From Fidelibacterota bacterium (GTDB lineage Bacteria; Fidelibacterota; Marinisomatia; Marinisomatales; S15-B10), in contig NZHL01000018.1 of assembly GCA_002691365.1 (NCBI GenBank), positions 29,514 through 36,555 of the forward strand: a stretch of 7,042 nucleotides of DNA, read 5' to 3'. The position numbers and the translations under genes are program-made. This document shows, piece by piece, positions 1 through 6,365 of this stretch; the first letter of the stretch is position 1; every line of letters begins with the position of its first letter. The notes below the pieces were generated by a model. The model searched no databases. It saw only the letters and a program-made list of their open reading frames with translations, and was not told the DNA's origin.

Positions 1-1
1 A

Positions 2-2080
2 ATTTTTCTTTTTGAATCTCTTTTATCTGAATCTCCAAATAAATTGGTTGAATTCATTTCATTTGGATCTTCAAATAAAGTTGAAATGAAAAATACACCA
101 TTTTTCCCATCGCCTGGAAACACATTTGATGGAAAATATATTGAATCCTATAATATAAATAATTCATTGAGCTGTGGTCAAGCAGGTTGTCATCCAGATA
201 TTTACCATCAGTGGGAAAGTTCAGCACATAGAAATTCTTCTTTCAATAATCCTTTTTACAAAAAATCAGTTGAATATTTAGTTTCTACTGGAGATACTGC
301 AGCAGTAAGATGGTGTGGTAGTTGTCATGATCCAATAATGTTGTATTCTGGTTTACAAGAGACTTTTTTAGAGGCAAACATGAAACTACCAGAGGCATCA
401 GCTGGAGTAACCTGCGAGGTTTGTCATGGTATGGTTGATATACCAGATATAACCGGAAATGGTAATTATGTTTTGGATAAGATTGATAATCATCCAGCTT
501 TGGGAAGACAAGCTACTCTTAAAAGACTAAAAATAAAATTAAACCCAAAAAAACATTCTTCGAATATGTTAAAACCACTTCACAAGCAAGAAGAGTTCTG
601 CGCATCATGTCATAAAGTAAGTTTAGATGAACCAATAAACCATTACAGATGGATGAGAGGTCAAAATGAATATGATGCATGGCAAAATAGTGGGGTAAGT
701 CATAATGCTGTTGCATCATTTTATAAACCACCTGTTGCTTTAGATTGTACAAGCTGTCACATGTCGACAGTTTCTTCTACAGATGCAGGAAATAAAAATG
801 GAAAAGTTAAAAATCATTGGTTTCCTGGAGCAAATACTGCATTACCAGCTTTAAAATCAATTGATGATAAAGATTGGATTAAAAGAACTTCTGATTATTT
901 ATCAAGAGACCGTATCGCTGTAGATATATTTAGTGTTAAAGTCGATGGTGTGAATTATTATGCAATTGAAGATAATTTAAAACTCAAACCTGGACAAGAA
1001 GTAGAATTTAATATCATTGTTAGAACCCTAAACGTAGGTCATAGTTTTCCTGGTGGAACAATTGATTCAAACGAAGCATGGTTGCAAATAATAGGAAAAT
1101 TAAAAAATGAAAAAATAATTTTTTCTAGTGGTTTAATTGATTCAAATAAATTTGTAGATCCTTCATCACATTTTTTTAGAGGTGCCTTGCTTGATGCTAA
1201 TGGAGAATTTATTTTAAAAAGAAATCCCCATGAATGGAGAACAACTTTATATAAAAATATTATCCCCCCAGGTTCCGCTGATATTATCAGGTACAATTGG
1301 AAAGTTCCTGATGATTTTAATTCAGAAATTCAATTAACTGCATCAGTTATGTACAGAAAATTTAATAGAGAAATAACAATTTTTTCTTTAGATGAACTTG
1401 TTGATTTGCCAGTTGTTAATATGGCTTCTGATAAAATGACAATTTCATCAAATATAGAAACAAGTTATAATTTTAAATCTCATATAAGGTTTAATGATTA
1501 TGGAATTGCACTATTAAGACAAAACAAATTAGGTGAATCATTAAGTGCTTTTGAAAAAGTGATTGATATAAACCCTCTATATTCTGATGGTTATATCAAC
1601 GCATCAAGAGTTTTGATTAAACAAGGTAATTTTGAAAGAGCAAAAATCTATTTAAAGAAAGCTATTGAAATTGATAAAGATTATCCTAAACCATATTTTT
1701 TTATGGGTTTAATTTATAAAACTGAAGGTGATTTTGATTCTTCAATAACAAATTTTAACAAAGTTTTAAAAAATCATCCTAGAGATAGAAATGTTTTAAA
1801 AAATATTGGTCAGGCTTATTATTTAAATGATGATTTTAAAAATGCAAAAGAAAGTTATGAAGATGTATTAAAAATTGACCCAGAAGATCATGATGCTCAC
1901 TATAATTTAATGCTTATCAATAGAAATTTAGGTAATATTGATTTGGGGAAATTTCATGGTGAAAAATATTTAAAATATAAACCCGATGAAAATGCAAGAT
2001 CGATATCTCGTTCAGCAAGATTAAAATATCCATATTCAAATAATGAAGCACAACAAGTGCATTCCCATTCATTGAAGTAA
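2..2080 (+). CDS. Multiheme c-type cytochrome with C-terminal TPR domain (5'-partial)
   Basis: The reading frame is open to the window edge, so the gene starts upstream. The TTG at 44 has no ribosome site and no export signal follows it, so I do not treat it as the start. Counting residues from the codon at position 2, there are five heme-attachment motifs: CGQAGCH (58-64, a CX4CH form), CGSCH (105-109), CEVCH (138-142), CASCH (200-204) and CTSCH (249-253). The first, followed by PDIYHQWESSAH, has the look of the cytochrome c554-like family (PF13435 type). A beta-rich stretch follows (about 305-465) with the motif GHSFPGG (346-352), then about five TPR units (about 497-665). Heme attachment requires export, so the protein should act outside the cytoplasm. 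A signal peptide or membrane anchor is expected in the missing part. The electron donor, acceptor and substrate cannot be told. It ends in tandem TAA TAA. Family assignment is firm; the exact role is unknown. Confidence 0.9.
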   Translation: MFLFESLLSESPNKLVEFISFGSSNKVEMKNTPFFPSPGNTFDGKYIESYNINNSLSCGQAGCHPDIYHQWESSAHRNSSFNNPFYKKSVEYLVSTGDTAAVRWCGSCHDPIMLYSGLQETFLEANMKLPEASAGVTCEVCHGMVDIPDITGNGNYVLDKIDNHPALGRQATLKRLKIKLNPKKHSSNMLKPLHKQEEFCASCHKVSLDEPINHYRWMRGQNEYDAWQNSGVSHNAVASFYKPPVALDCTSCHMSTVSSTDAGNKNGKVKNHWFPGANTALPALKSIDDKDWIKRTSDYLSRDRIAVDIFSVKVDGVNYYAIEDNLKLKPGQEVEFNIIVRTLNVGHSFPGGTIDSNEAWLQIIGKLKNEKIIFSSGLIDSNKFVDPSSHFFRGALLDANGEFILKRNPHEWRTTLYKNIIPPGSADIIRYNWKVPDDFNSEIQLTASVMYRKFNREITIFSLDELVDLPVVNMASDKMTISSNIETSYNFKSHIRFNDYGIALLRQNKLGESLSAFEKVIDINPLYSDGYINASRVLIKQGNFERAKIYLKKAIEIDKDYPKPYFFMGLIYKTEGDFDSSITNFNKVLKNHPRDRNVLKNIGQAYYLNDDFKNAKESYEDVLKIDPEDHDAHYNLMLINRNLGNIDLGKFHGEKYLKYKPDENARSISRSARLKYPYSNNEAQQVHSHSLK
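173..760 (+). other. Five-heme binding region
   Basis: The five heme-attachment motifs lie at 173-193 (CX4CH), 314-328, 413-427, 599-613 and 746-760 (all CX2CH). Several histidines between them could be distal heme ligands, for example the one in the SSAH motif just after heme 1. The CX4CH spacing is less common than CX2CH but is established in tetraheme cytochromes c3. Covalent heme attachment at all five sites is inferred from the motifs. Confidence 0.88.
1490..1996 (+). repeat. Tetratricopeptide repeats (about five)
   Basis: Five consecutive units of about 34 residues show the TPR pattern, a small residue or glycine near position 8, then alanine-type packing and a closing proline. Examples are the unit starting NDYGIALLRQNKLGES, the one starting INASRVLIKQGNFERAK and the one starting KNIGQAYYLNDDFKNAK; the linkers read DINPLYSD, EIDKDYPK, KNHPRDRN and KIDPEDHD. 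The fifth unit is more divergent. TPRs are protein-interaction scaffolds; here they form the C-terminal tail of the cytochrome and presumably bind a partner protein. Confidence 0.85.
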
Positions 2081-2107
2081 TAAAATTTCCTTTAATTCAT
2101 TTCATTT

Positions 2108-2137
2108 TTGATTAATATTAGATTAGTTAATTATAAT
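2108..2137 (+). promoter_or_regulatory. Possible sigma-70-like promoter very close to the lipoprotein start
   Basis: The hexamers TTGATT (2108-2113) and TATAAT (2132-2137) are separated by 18 bases, in the 61-base gap between the cytochrome and the lipoprotein gene. The -10 hexamer ends only 4 bases before the ATG at 2142, so transcription from it would begin at or inside the start codon. This would require a leaderless message. In DNA this rich in A and T such matches arise easily by chance. Confidence 0.25.
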
Positions 2138-2141
2138 CAAA

Positions 2142-2198
2142 ATGCATAAAAACAATTTATTTACAATTCTTTTTTTGTCAATGTTTATTTTTTCTTGT
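2142..2198 (+). other. Lipoprotein signal peptide with lipobox
   Basis: Residues 1-19 comprise a short polar start with one His and one Lys, a hydrophobic run LFTILFLSMFIF, and Ser-Cys. Cys19 would be lipidated after signal peptidase II cleavage. The -3 position is Ile instead of the preferred Leu, and -2 is Phe, so the lipobox is acceptable but not ideal. Residues just after the cysteine are Glu-Asn-Asn-Thr-Thr. Confidence 0.75.
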
Positions 2199-5100
2199 GA
2201 AAATAATACAACTGTAAGAATTGATTCTCCTGAAAATAATGAGGTTTTAAGTAAATTATTTAAAATTGAAATTAGTATAACTAATAATGACTCTATTCAA
2301 TATGTAGGTATCATTATTAATGAAGATAGTCTAGATGATATTGATTATGATGAACCCTATGCTTTTTTTGTAAATTCAATCGAATTTGAAAATAATTCAA
2401 AAAATAAAATTATGGCTTACGCTTATGATTATGATGGAAATAAAATCGAAAGTGATACAGTTGTAATTGAAATAGATAATTCTAAATCATATCCTAACCA
2501 AATAAATATCGAAGAAATACTATTTTTAAATAATCAATTTGAAATAAAATGGAATAGTGAAGAAATAAATGATTTTAAAAGTTATATTATTGAAAAGTCA
2601 TTAAATCCAAGAATGCAAAATAGTGAAATATTATCAACAATTTTTAATCAAAATCAAAAAGCGTTAATTGATAGAGAGTCAGATGAAACTATTACAAATT
2701 ATTTTAGAGTAAACATAGTTGATACATTAGGGTTTGAAACAAAAGGTAAAATTTTTAAATCTAATATTTATCCACTACCAAAACTTTCTGAAATAGTTTC
2801 TATAAGTTATGATTTAGACAGTATGCAAATTAATTGGACAAAAAATAATTCCAAAAATTTTCTTAATTATAAAGTTTTGTCTGTTAATTCATCTATGGGA
2901 AAAGATACTATTGCTGAAATTAACAATATTTCGAATGTTTCGTTAAGAATCCCATCAAAAATTTTCATTCCATCAAAAAAAAATAAATTTAGTATATTAG
3001 TTGAAAATAAATTTGGTCAAACTATAGAAAGTGAGGAAAAATTTAATATAATTGATCAAGATCCAAATGCAGTTTTGATTGAACATATTTCATATGATCT
3101 TAATAAAATGGAAATTAAATGGAATAAATCTATTGATAACGATTTTAAAAAGTATGAAATAATTTATAGTAATAAAAAAAATGGTATCAAAAAGCTATTA
3201 GGAAATTATTACAATAGAGACTCTCTTAAATATAACGTTTTTGATTTTGATCCTACTATTGAAAATTGGTTTTGGATCAAAGTTGTAGATTTATGGGGAT
3301 TAGATTCAATAAGTGAACCCATGTCTAATTTTATTGATGAATTACCTGATACTAATTCAATTAATTCAATTAAGTATGATGAAAAAAACTTAGTAATAAA
3401 TTGGAATAAATATAAGTATGATGACTTTAAATCATATCAAATTTTACATTCATTTTCAGAATTTGGAGAAAAAAAAATATTGAAAGAGATTGATGATATA
3501 AATCAGTTATCTTTTAGTACAAATACAATAAATCCAATTGTAAAAAATTGGTTTTGGATTAAAAATATTGATTATTGGAATCAAAGTTCTTTAAGTAATC
3601 CAAAAAGCAATAAAGTTAAATCTCTTCCTATTTCAATATCTGTAGATTCAGTTTGGTTTAATGATAAAAGAATAAATGTTGAATGGGAAAAAAGTAATTC
3701 AAAATATTTTAATCATTATCAACTTTTTTGGTCATTAACAGAATTTGGAGAAAAACAATCTATTATTAGATTGTATAATCAAGATAGAAACTTTTTTTCC
3801 AGTGAAAATTTTGATTTTTCTAAAGAAAATTGGTTCTCGATAGATCATATTGATAATTGGGGAAATAAAATTTCAGGGAAAAATATGTCAAACTCACCCA
3901 ATTATCCACCTTCTTCTATACCAATAATTGATATTACTTATGATGCTAAAAAAATTAATATTAGATGGAAAAAATCAAAAGATGAAGATTTCAAACAATA
4001 TAATTTATTTTTTTCAAATCAAGAGCAACAAAAGATTTCAAAAATCCGAAGTTTTTATTCTATTTCAGATACTTTTTTTCAATTTATTCATGATTCTACT
4101 TTTAATCCTTCAATTTCAAAATGGTTTTTTATTGAAACAGTTGATCAAAAACACCAATCTAGTAATGGACCTGTTTTTGAAGTCATTGATAATCCTCCAG
4201 AAAATTCTATTTTAGATTCTATTAAATATAGTTCCGAAAGTTTTTTGTTTTCTTGGACTTCAAATAAGGAAAATGATTTTTTGAAATATAATTTATATCA
4301 ATCAGAAAATAAAAATATGAAAAATGAAGAAATAATTTTTACAACCGATGATATAAATGATACTATTTTTACTTTACAGGGTATAGATTTTTGGGAAACA
4401 AAATATTATAGAGTTGAAACTGAAGATATTTGGAATTTAAAAAATTCAAGTGAAATAATGATTGCAGATTCAAAAAGTATATTTTATAAAATTGAAAACA
4501 CAAAAGTTCATCAAAAAGGTAATTCATCCGTTCAATCTTTAGATGGTGGATTTGTCATTGTGGGTGAACTTGATAATAAGGAAAACAATGATGATATTTT
4601 TATTCAAAAAATAAATACAAAAGGCAAAACAGATTGGATAAAAACATTTGGTGGAAAAGGTGATGATCGAGCATATTCAATTAAGAATACAGCTGACAAA
4701 GGTTATGTTATTATTGGTTTTACAGAAGCATTGATAGAAAAGAATGGTGATATATGGGTAATAAAAGTCGATAGCGAAGGAAAAATGGAGTGGAACAGAA
4801 CTTATGGTGGCTTTAATTCTGAAATTGGTTTTGATATTTCTCAAACAAAGGATAATGGATATATAATTCTTGGAAATACTTTTTCAAAGGGAAATGAAAC
4901 TTCAGATATTTGGTTAATTAAAACTGACCGTAATGGGTTTCCAATATGGAATAAAATTTTTGGAGAAAATCATTGGGAAGTTGGTCATTCAGTTTGTCAA
5001 AAATCAGATTCAGGGTTTATTATAACTGGATATAAACAACAAATTGATAAAGAATTAAAAAATATATTTATACTAAATATTGATAAAAATGGAAATAAAA

Positions 5101-5573
5101 TTTGGGAAAAACTATTAGATGAAAATAATAATAGTATTGGCTACGAAATAAAAGAAACAGAAGATAAAGGCTTTGTGATTTTAGGATCAACGGAATCTAT
5201 TTTTCCTTTAAAGAGCAATGTCTTTTTTGGAAAAATTAATTCTTTTGGGGATTTAATTTGGAAGAGAAAATTTGGTGGCAATAATGACAATATATCTTTT
5301 TCATTTGCAAAATCTTCATTTAATAGTTTCGCGATTGCTGGTTCAACAAAAAAAGTTAATGATGAAAAAAGTAGTTTTTGGATTTTAAAACTTGATTCCA
5401 TTGGAAAAGAAATATGGAAAAATTCATTTTATGAAAATTTTGATGTTGAAATAAAAAAAATTATTAAATCAAAAGATGGTGGATATTTTATAACTGGTTC
5501 TGCTAAATCATTTGATCAATCAAGCAAACTATTGTACGTTAAAACAGATTTTGATGGAAAAATTTCAAAATAA
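2142..5573 (+). CDS. Large surface lipoprotein: Ig-like, seven FnIII-like repeats and a seven-blade propeller-like domain
   Basis: The ATG at 2142 is chosen because a lipoprotein signal follows at once: basic MHKNN, a hydrophobic core and the lipobox IFSC with Cys19. Residues about 24-112 resemble a bacterial Ig-like domain (V-x-I-x-S-P-E-N start, AYAYDYDGN near the end). Residues about 120-777 hold seven fibronectin-III-like repeats. Residues about 782-1143 hold seven propeller-like repeats of the DGGYxITGS...DIWxIKxDxxGxxxW type. The protein ends within the last blade, with no visible type IX secretion sorting domain, which agrees with lipid anchoring. No catalytic motif is seen; binding or adhesion is an inference from architecture. 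It is rich in Asn, Lys, Ile and Ser and looks more AT-rich than its neighbours. There is no clear Shine-Dalgarno sequence. It follows the cytochrome by 61 bases and overlaps the next gene by 20. Confidence 0.88.
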   Translation: MHKNNLFTILFLSMFIFSCENNTTVRIDSPENNEVLSKLFKIEISITNNDSIQYVGIIINEDSLDDIDYDEPYAFFVNSIEFENNSKNKIMAYAYDYDGNKIESDTVVIEIDNSKSYPNQINIEEILFLNNQFEIKWNSEEINDFKSYIIEKSLNPRMQNSEILSTIFNQNQKALIDRESDETITNYFRVNIVDTLGFETKGKIFKSNIYPLPKLSEIVSISYDLDSMQINWTKNNSKNFLNYKVLSVNSSMGKDTIAEINNISNVSLRIPSKIFIPSKKNKFSILVENKFGQTIESEEKFNIIDQDPNAVLIEHISYDLNKMEIKWNKSIDNDFKKYEIIYSNKKNGIKKLLGNYYNRDSLKYNVFDFDPTIENWFWIKVVDLWGLDSISEPMSNFIDELPDTNSINSIKYDEKNLVINWNKYKYDDFKSYQILHSFSEFGEKKILKEIDDINQLSFSTNTINPIVKNWFWIKNIDYWNQSSLSNPKSNKVKSLPISISVDSVWFNDKRINVEWEKSNSKYFNHYQLFWSLTEFGEKQSIIRLYNQDRNFFSSENFDFSKENWFSIDHIDNWGNKISGKNMSNSPNYPPSSIPIIDITYDAKKINIRWKKSKDEDFKQYNLFFSNQEQQKISKIRSFYSISDTFFQFIHDSTFNPSISKWFFIETVDQKHQSSNGPVFEVIDNPPENSILDSIKYSSESFLFSWTSNKENDFLKYNLYQSENKNMKNEEIIFTTDDINDTIFTLQGIDFWETKYYRVETEDIWNLKNSSEIMIADSKSIFYKIENTKVHQKGNSSVQSLDGGFVIVGELDNKENNDDIFIQKINTKGKTDWIKTFGGKGDDRAYSIKNTADKGYVIIGFTEALIEKNGDIWVIKVDSEGKMEWNRTYGGFNSEIGFDISQTKDNGYIILGNTFSKGNETSDIWLIKTDRNGFPIWNKIFGENHWEVGHSVCQKSDSGFIITGYKQQIDKELKNIFILNIDKNGNKIWEKLLDENNNSIGYEIKETEDKGFVILGSTESIFPLKSNVFFGKINSFGDLIWKRKFGGNNDNISFSFAKSSFNSFAIAGSTKKVNDEKSSFWILKLDSIGKEIWKNSFYENFDVEIKKIIKSKDGGYFITGSAKSFDQSSKLLYVKTDFDGKISK
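2499..4472 (+). repeat. Seven fibronectin type III-like repeats in the lipoprotein
   Basis: Seven units align on a core Trp in strand B at residues 137, 232, 327, 421, 515, 609 and 705, giving spacings of 95, 95, 94, 94, 94 and 96. Six or seven residues after each Trp comes a D-F-K-x-Y-like motif (NDFKSY, KNFLNY, NDFKKY, DDFKSY, KYFNHY, EDFKQY, NDFLKY). A second block near the end of most units reads NWFWIKVVDLWG or a variant (about 186, 375, 469, 563, 660, 754). The second unit is the most divergent there. The fold assignment rests on this strand pattern and is probable, not proven. Confidence 0.75.
4485..5570 (+). repeat. Seven-repeat beta-propeller-like domain with 52-residue period
   Basis: Seven DGG-type blocks begin at residues 799, 850, 902, 954, 1006, 1058 and 1110, for example SLDGGFVIVGE, TKDNGYIILGNT and SKDGGYFITGSA. 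Six Trp residues (832, 884, 936, 988, 1040, 1092) are spaced at exactly 52. The sixth block has lost its DGG (SSFNSFAIAGST). The last unit stops after YVKTDFDGKISK and lacks the final strand, while the stretch before the first block (about 782-798) could supply it. That arrangement would close a ring in the 'velcro' manner of known propellers. The ring closure is inference; the periodicity is read directly. Confidence 0.78.
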
Positions 5574-6276
5574 TTCTTATTTAAATAAACAATTATTTTA
5601 TTTAGTTAATTTACCAAGATTAATTTCTGTTATATTTATAATAGAAATTTTCATTGCAATTATATTTTATGCCGGGGGAACTTTTTTAGATAATTCAACT
5701 CATGGTTATATTTTTGATAAAAATTTTTTGAGTGATTTAGGTAGGTGGAAATCATGGAATGAAAATCAAAATTTTATTTCATTTCTTTTTTTCAATGTTG
5801 CATTTATTCAAACCGGATTTACTTATATGATATTTTACATCAAAATGATTTCAATTTTTAAAAAAGATAAACATTTATATGTATTATCAATTTTTGCATC
5901 ATTGTTTGGGTTTTTGGGGGGACTATTTATTATTGGTGTTGGTTTTACTCCAGCAGACATATACAGAAATATTCATTTTATCTTTGCAATTTGGTTCATT
6001 AGATTTTTTTTAATTTCTTCAATTATTTATATATTTATTTTTCTAATCTCAAAAAAATTTAAATCTATATATTCTATAGTTTATGTTATTTATTCATTGA
6101 TAATATTAATTCATATATTAATTGGTGAATTTGGACCCAAAATTAGTGATGGTGGAGAGACTGCTTTAAAAATTCATGTCATTTCTCAGAAAATTATTGC
6201 ATTTTCTTCAATTTTATTAATTTTATTTCAAACATTTATTAATAAAAAATTAATTTTGACTAAATTTTATAAATAA
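5554..6276 (+). CDS. Six-helix membrane protein, DUF998-like
   Basis: I place the start at the ATG at 5554, inside the end of the lipoprotein gene, giving 240 residues. A TTG at 5512 would add 14 polar residues and deepen the overlap. About six hydrophobic segments are visible: residues 22-41, 74-97, 107-128, 140-166, 172-191 and 208-229. Between the first two lies AGGTF...GYIFDKNFLSDLG (40-63). This NxLSDLG motif with a preceding glycine pair and aromatic residue, and the later GVGFTPAD...H segment (128-141), resemble the DUF998 family of integral membrane proteins, which has no settled function. No Shine-Dalgarno sequence is visible, so translation may be coupled to the upstream gene. It ends with TAA TAA. 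The membrane location is secure; the family call is moderate. Confidence 0.8.
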   Translation: MEKFQNNSYLNKQLFYLVNLPRLISVIFIIEIFIAIIFYAGGTFLDNSTHGYIFDKNFLSDLGRWKSWNENQNFISFLFFNVAFIQTGFTYMIFYIKMISIFKKDKHLYVLSIFASLFGFLGGLFIIGVGFTPADIYRNIHFIFAIWFIRFFLISSIIYIFIFLISKKFKSIYSIVYVIYSLIILIHILIGEFGPKISDGGETALKIHVISQKIIAFSSILLILFQTFINKKLILTKFYK

Positions 6277-6310
6277 TAATATTTCTTACTTGCCATTTGG
6301 ATATTAAACA

Positions 6311-6334
6311 AATTAATTTACGTACTAATTAATT
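6311..6334 (+). promoter_or_regulatory. AT inverted repeat and possible -10 site upstream of the GAPDH-like gene
   Basis: Two AATTAATT arms (6311-6318 and 6327-6334) flank the 8-base spacer TACGTACT. A TATACT hexamer overlaps the right end (6334-6339) and could serve as a -10 site, giving a leader of about 20 bases that contains the ribosome site. No convincing -35 is visible. The dyad could be an operator over the promoter, but each arm is itself a palindrome made only of A and T, so chance is a serious alternative. Confidence 0.25.
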
Positions 6335-6350
6335 ATACTTAATTCTAAAA

Positions 6351-6357
6351 AGAGAGG
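6351..6357 (+). promoter_or_regulatory. Shine-Dalgarno sequence for the GAPDH-like gene
   Basis: AGAGAGG lies 8 bases before the TTG at 6366 and decides that start. The nearby ATG at 6358 is followed immediately by TAG, and the in-frame ATG at 6381 would remove the first beta strand of the NAD-binding fold. It is the only clear ribosome site in the window. Confidence 0.7.
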
Positions 6358-6365
6358 ATGTAGAA

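Noticed and set aside
44..46. TTG at 44 as the start of the cytochrome gene
   Set aside because: The frame is open for 14 more codons to the window edge, there is no ribosome site, and a heme protein needs an export signal that is not seen after this codon.
519..752. Minus-strand open frame of 77 codons
   Set aside because: It lies wholly opposite the heme-binding part of the cytochrome gene, which has clear family motifs; the antisense product shows none.
1039..1296. Minus-strand open frame of 85 codons
   Set aside because: Antisense to the conserved GHSFPGG region of the cytochrome, with no recognisable features of its own.
2081..2141. Terminator between the cytochrome and lipoprotein genes
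   Set aside because: Only a 5-base GATTA/TAATC pairing is seen, without GC content or a T-run.
3928..4215. Plus-strand open frame of 95 codons inside the lipoprotein gene
   Set aside because: Runs of Leu, Ile and Phe come from reading AT-rich repeat DNA in another frame; the main frame keeps the FnIII-like repeat pattern across it.
5141..5401. Minus-strand open frame of 86 codons
   Set aside because: Opposite the regular 52-residue propeller repeats; no start signal or domain of its own.
5540..5573. Type IX secretion sorting domain at the end of the lipoprotein
   Set aside because: The protein ends inside the last propeller repeat, with no extra C-terminal beta domain.
6277..6306. Possible terminator hairpin (TAATAT ... 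ATATTA) after the membrane protein gene
   Set aside because: The stem is six A-T pairs around an 18-base loop and no T-run follows, so it would not act as an intrinsic terminator.
6290..6318. TTGCCA-N17-TTAATT as promoter of the GAPDH-like gene
   Set aside because: The -35 is good but the hexamer at the right distance is a poor -10 match.
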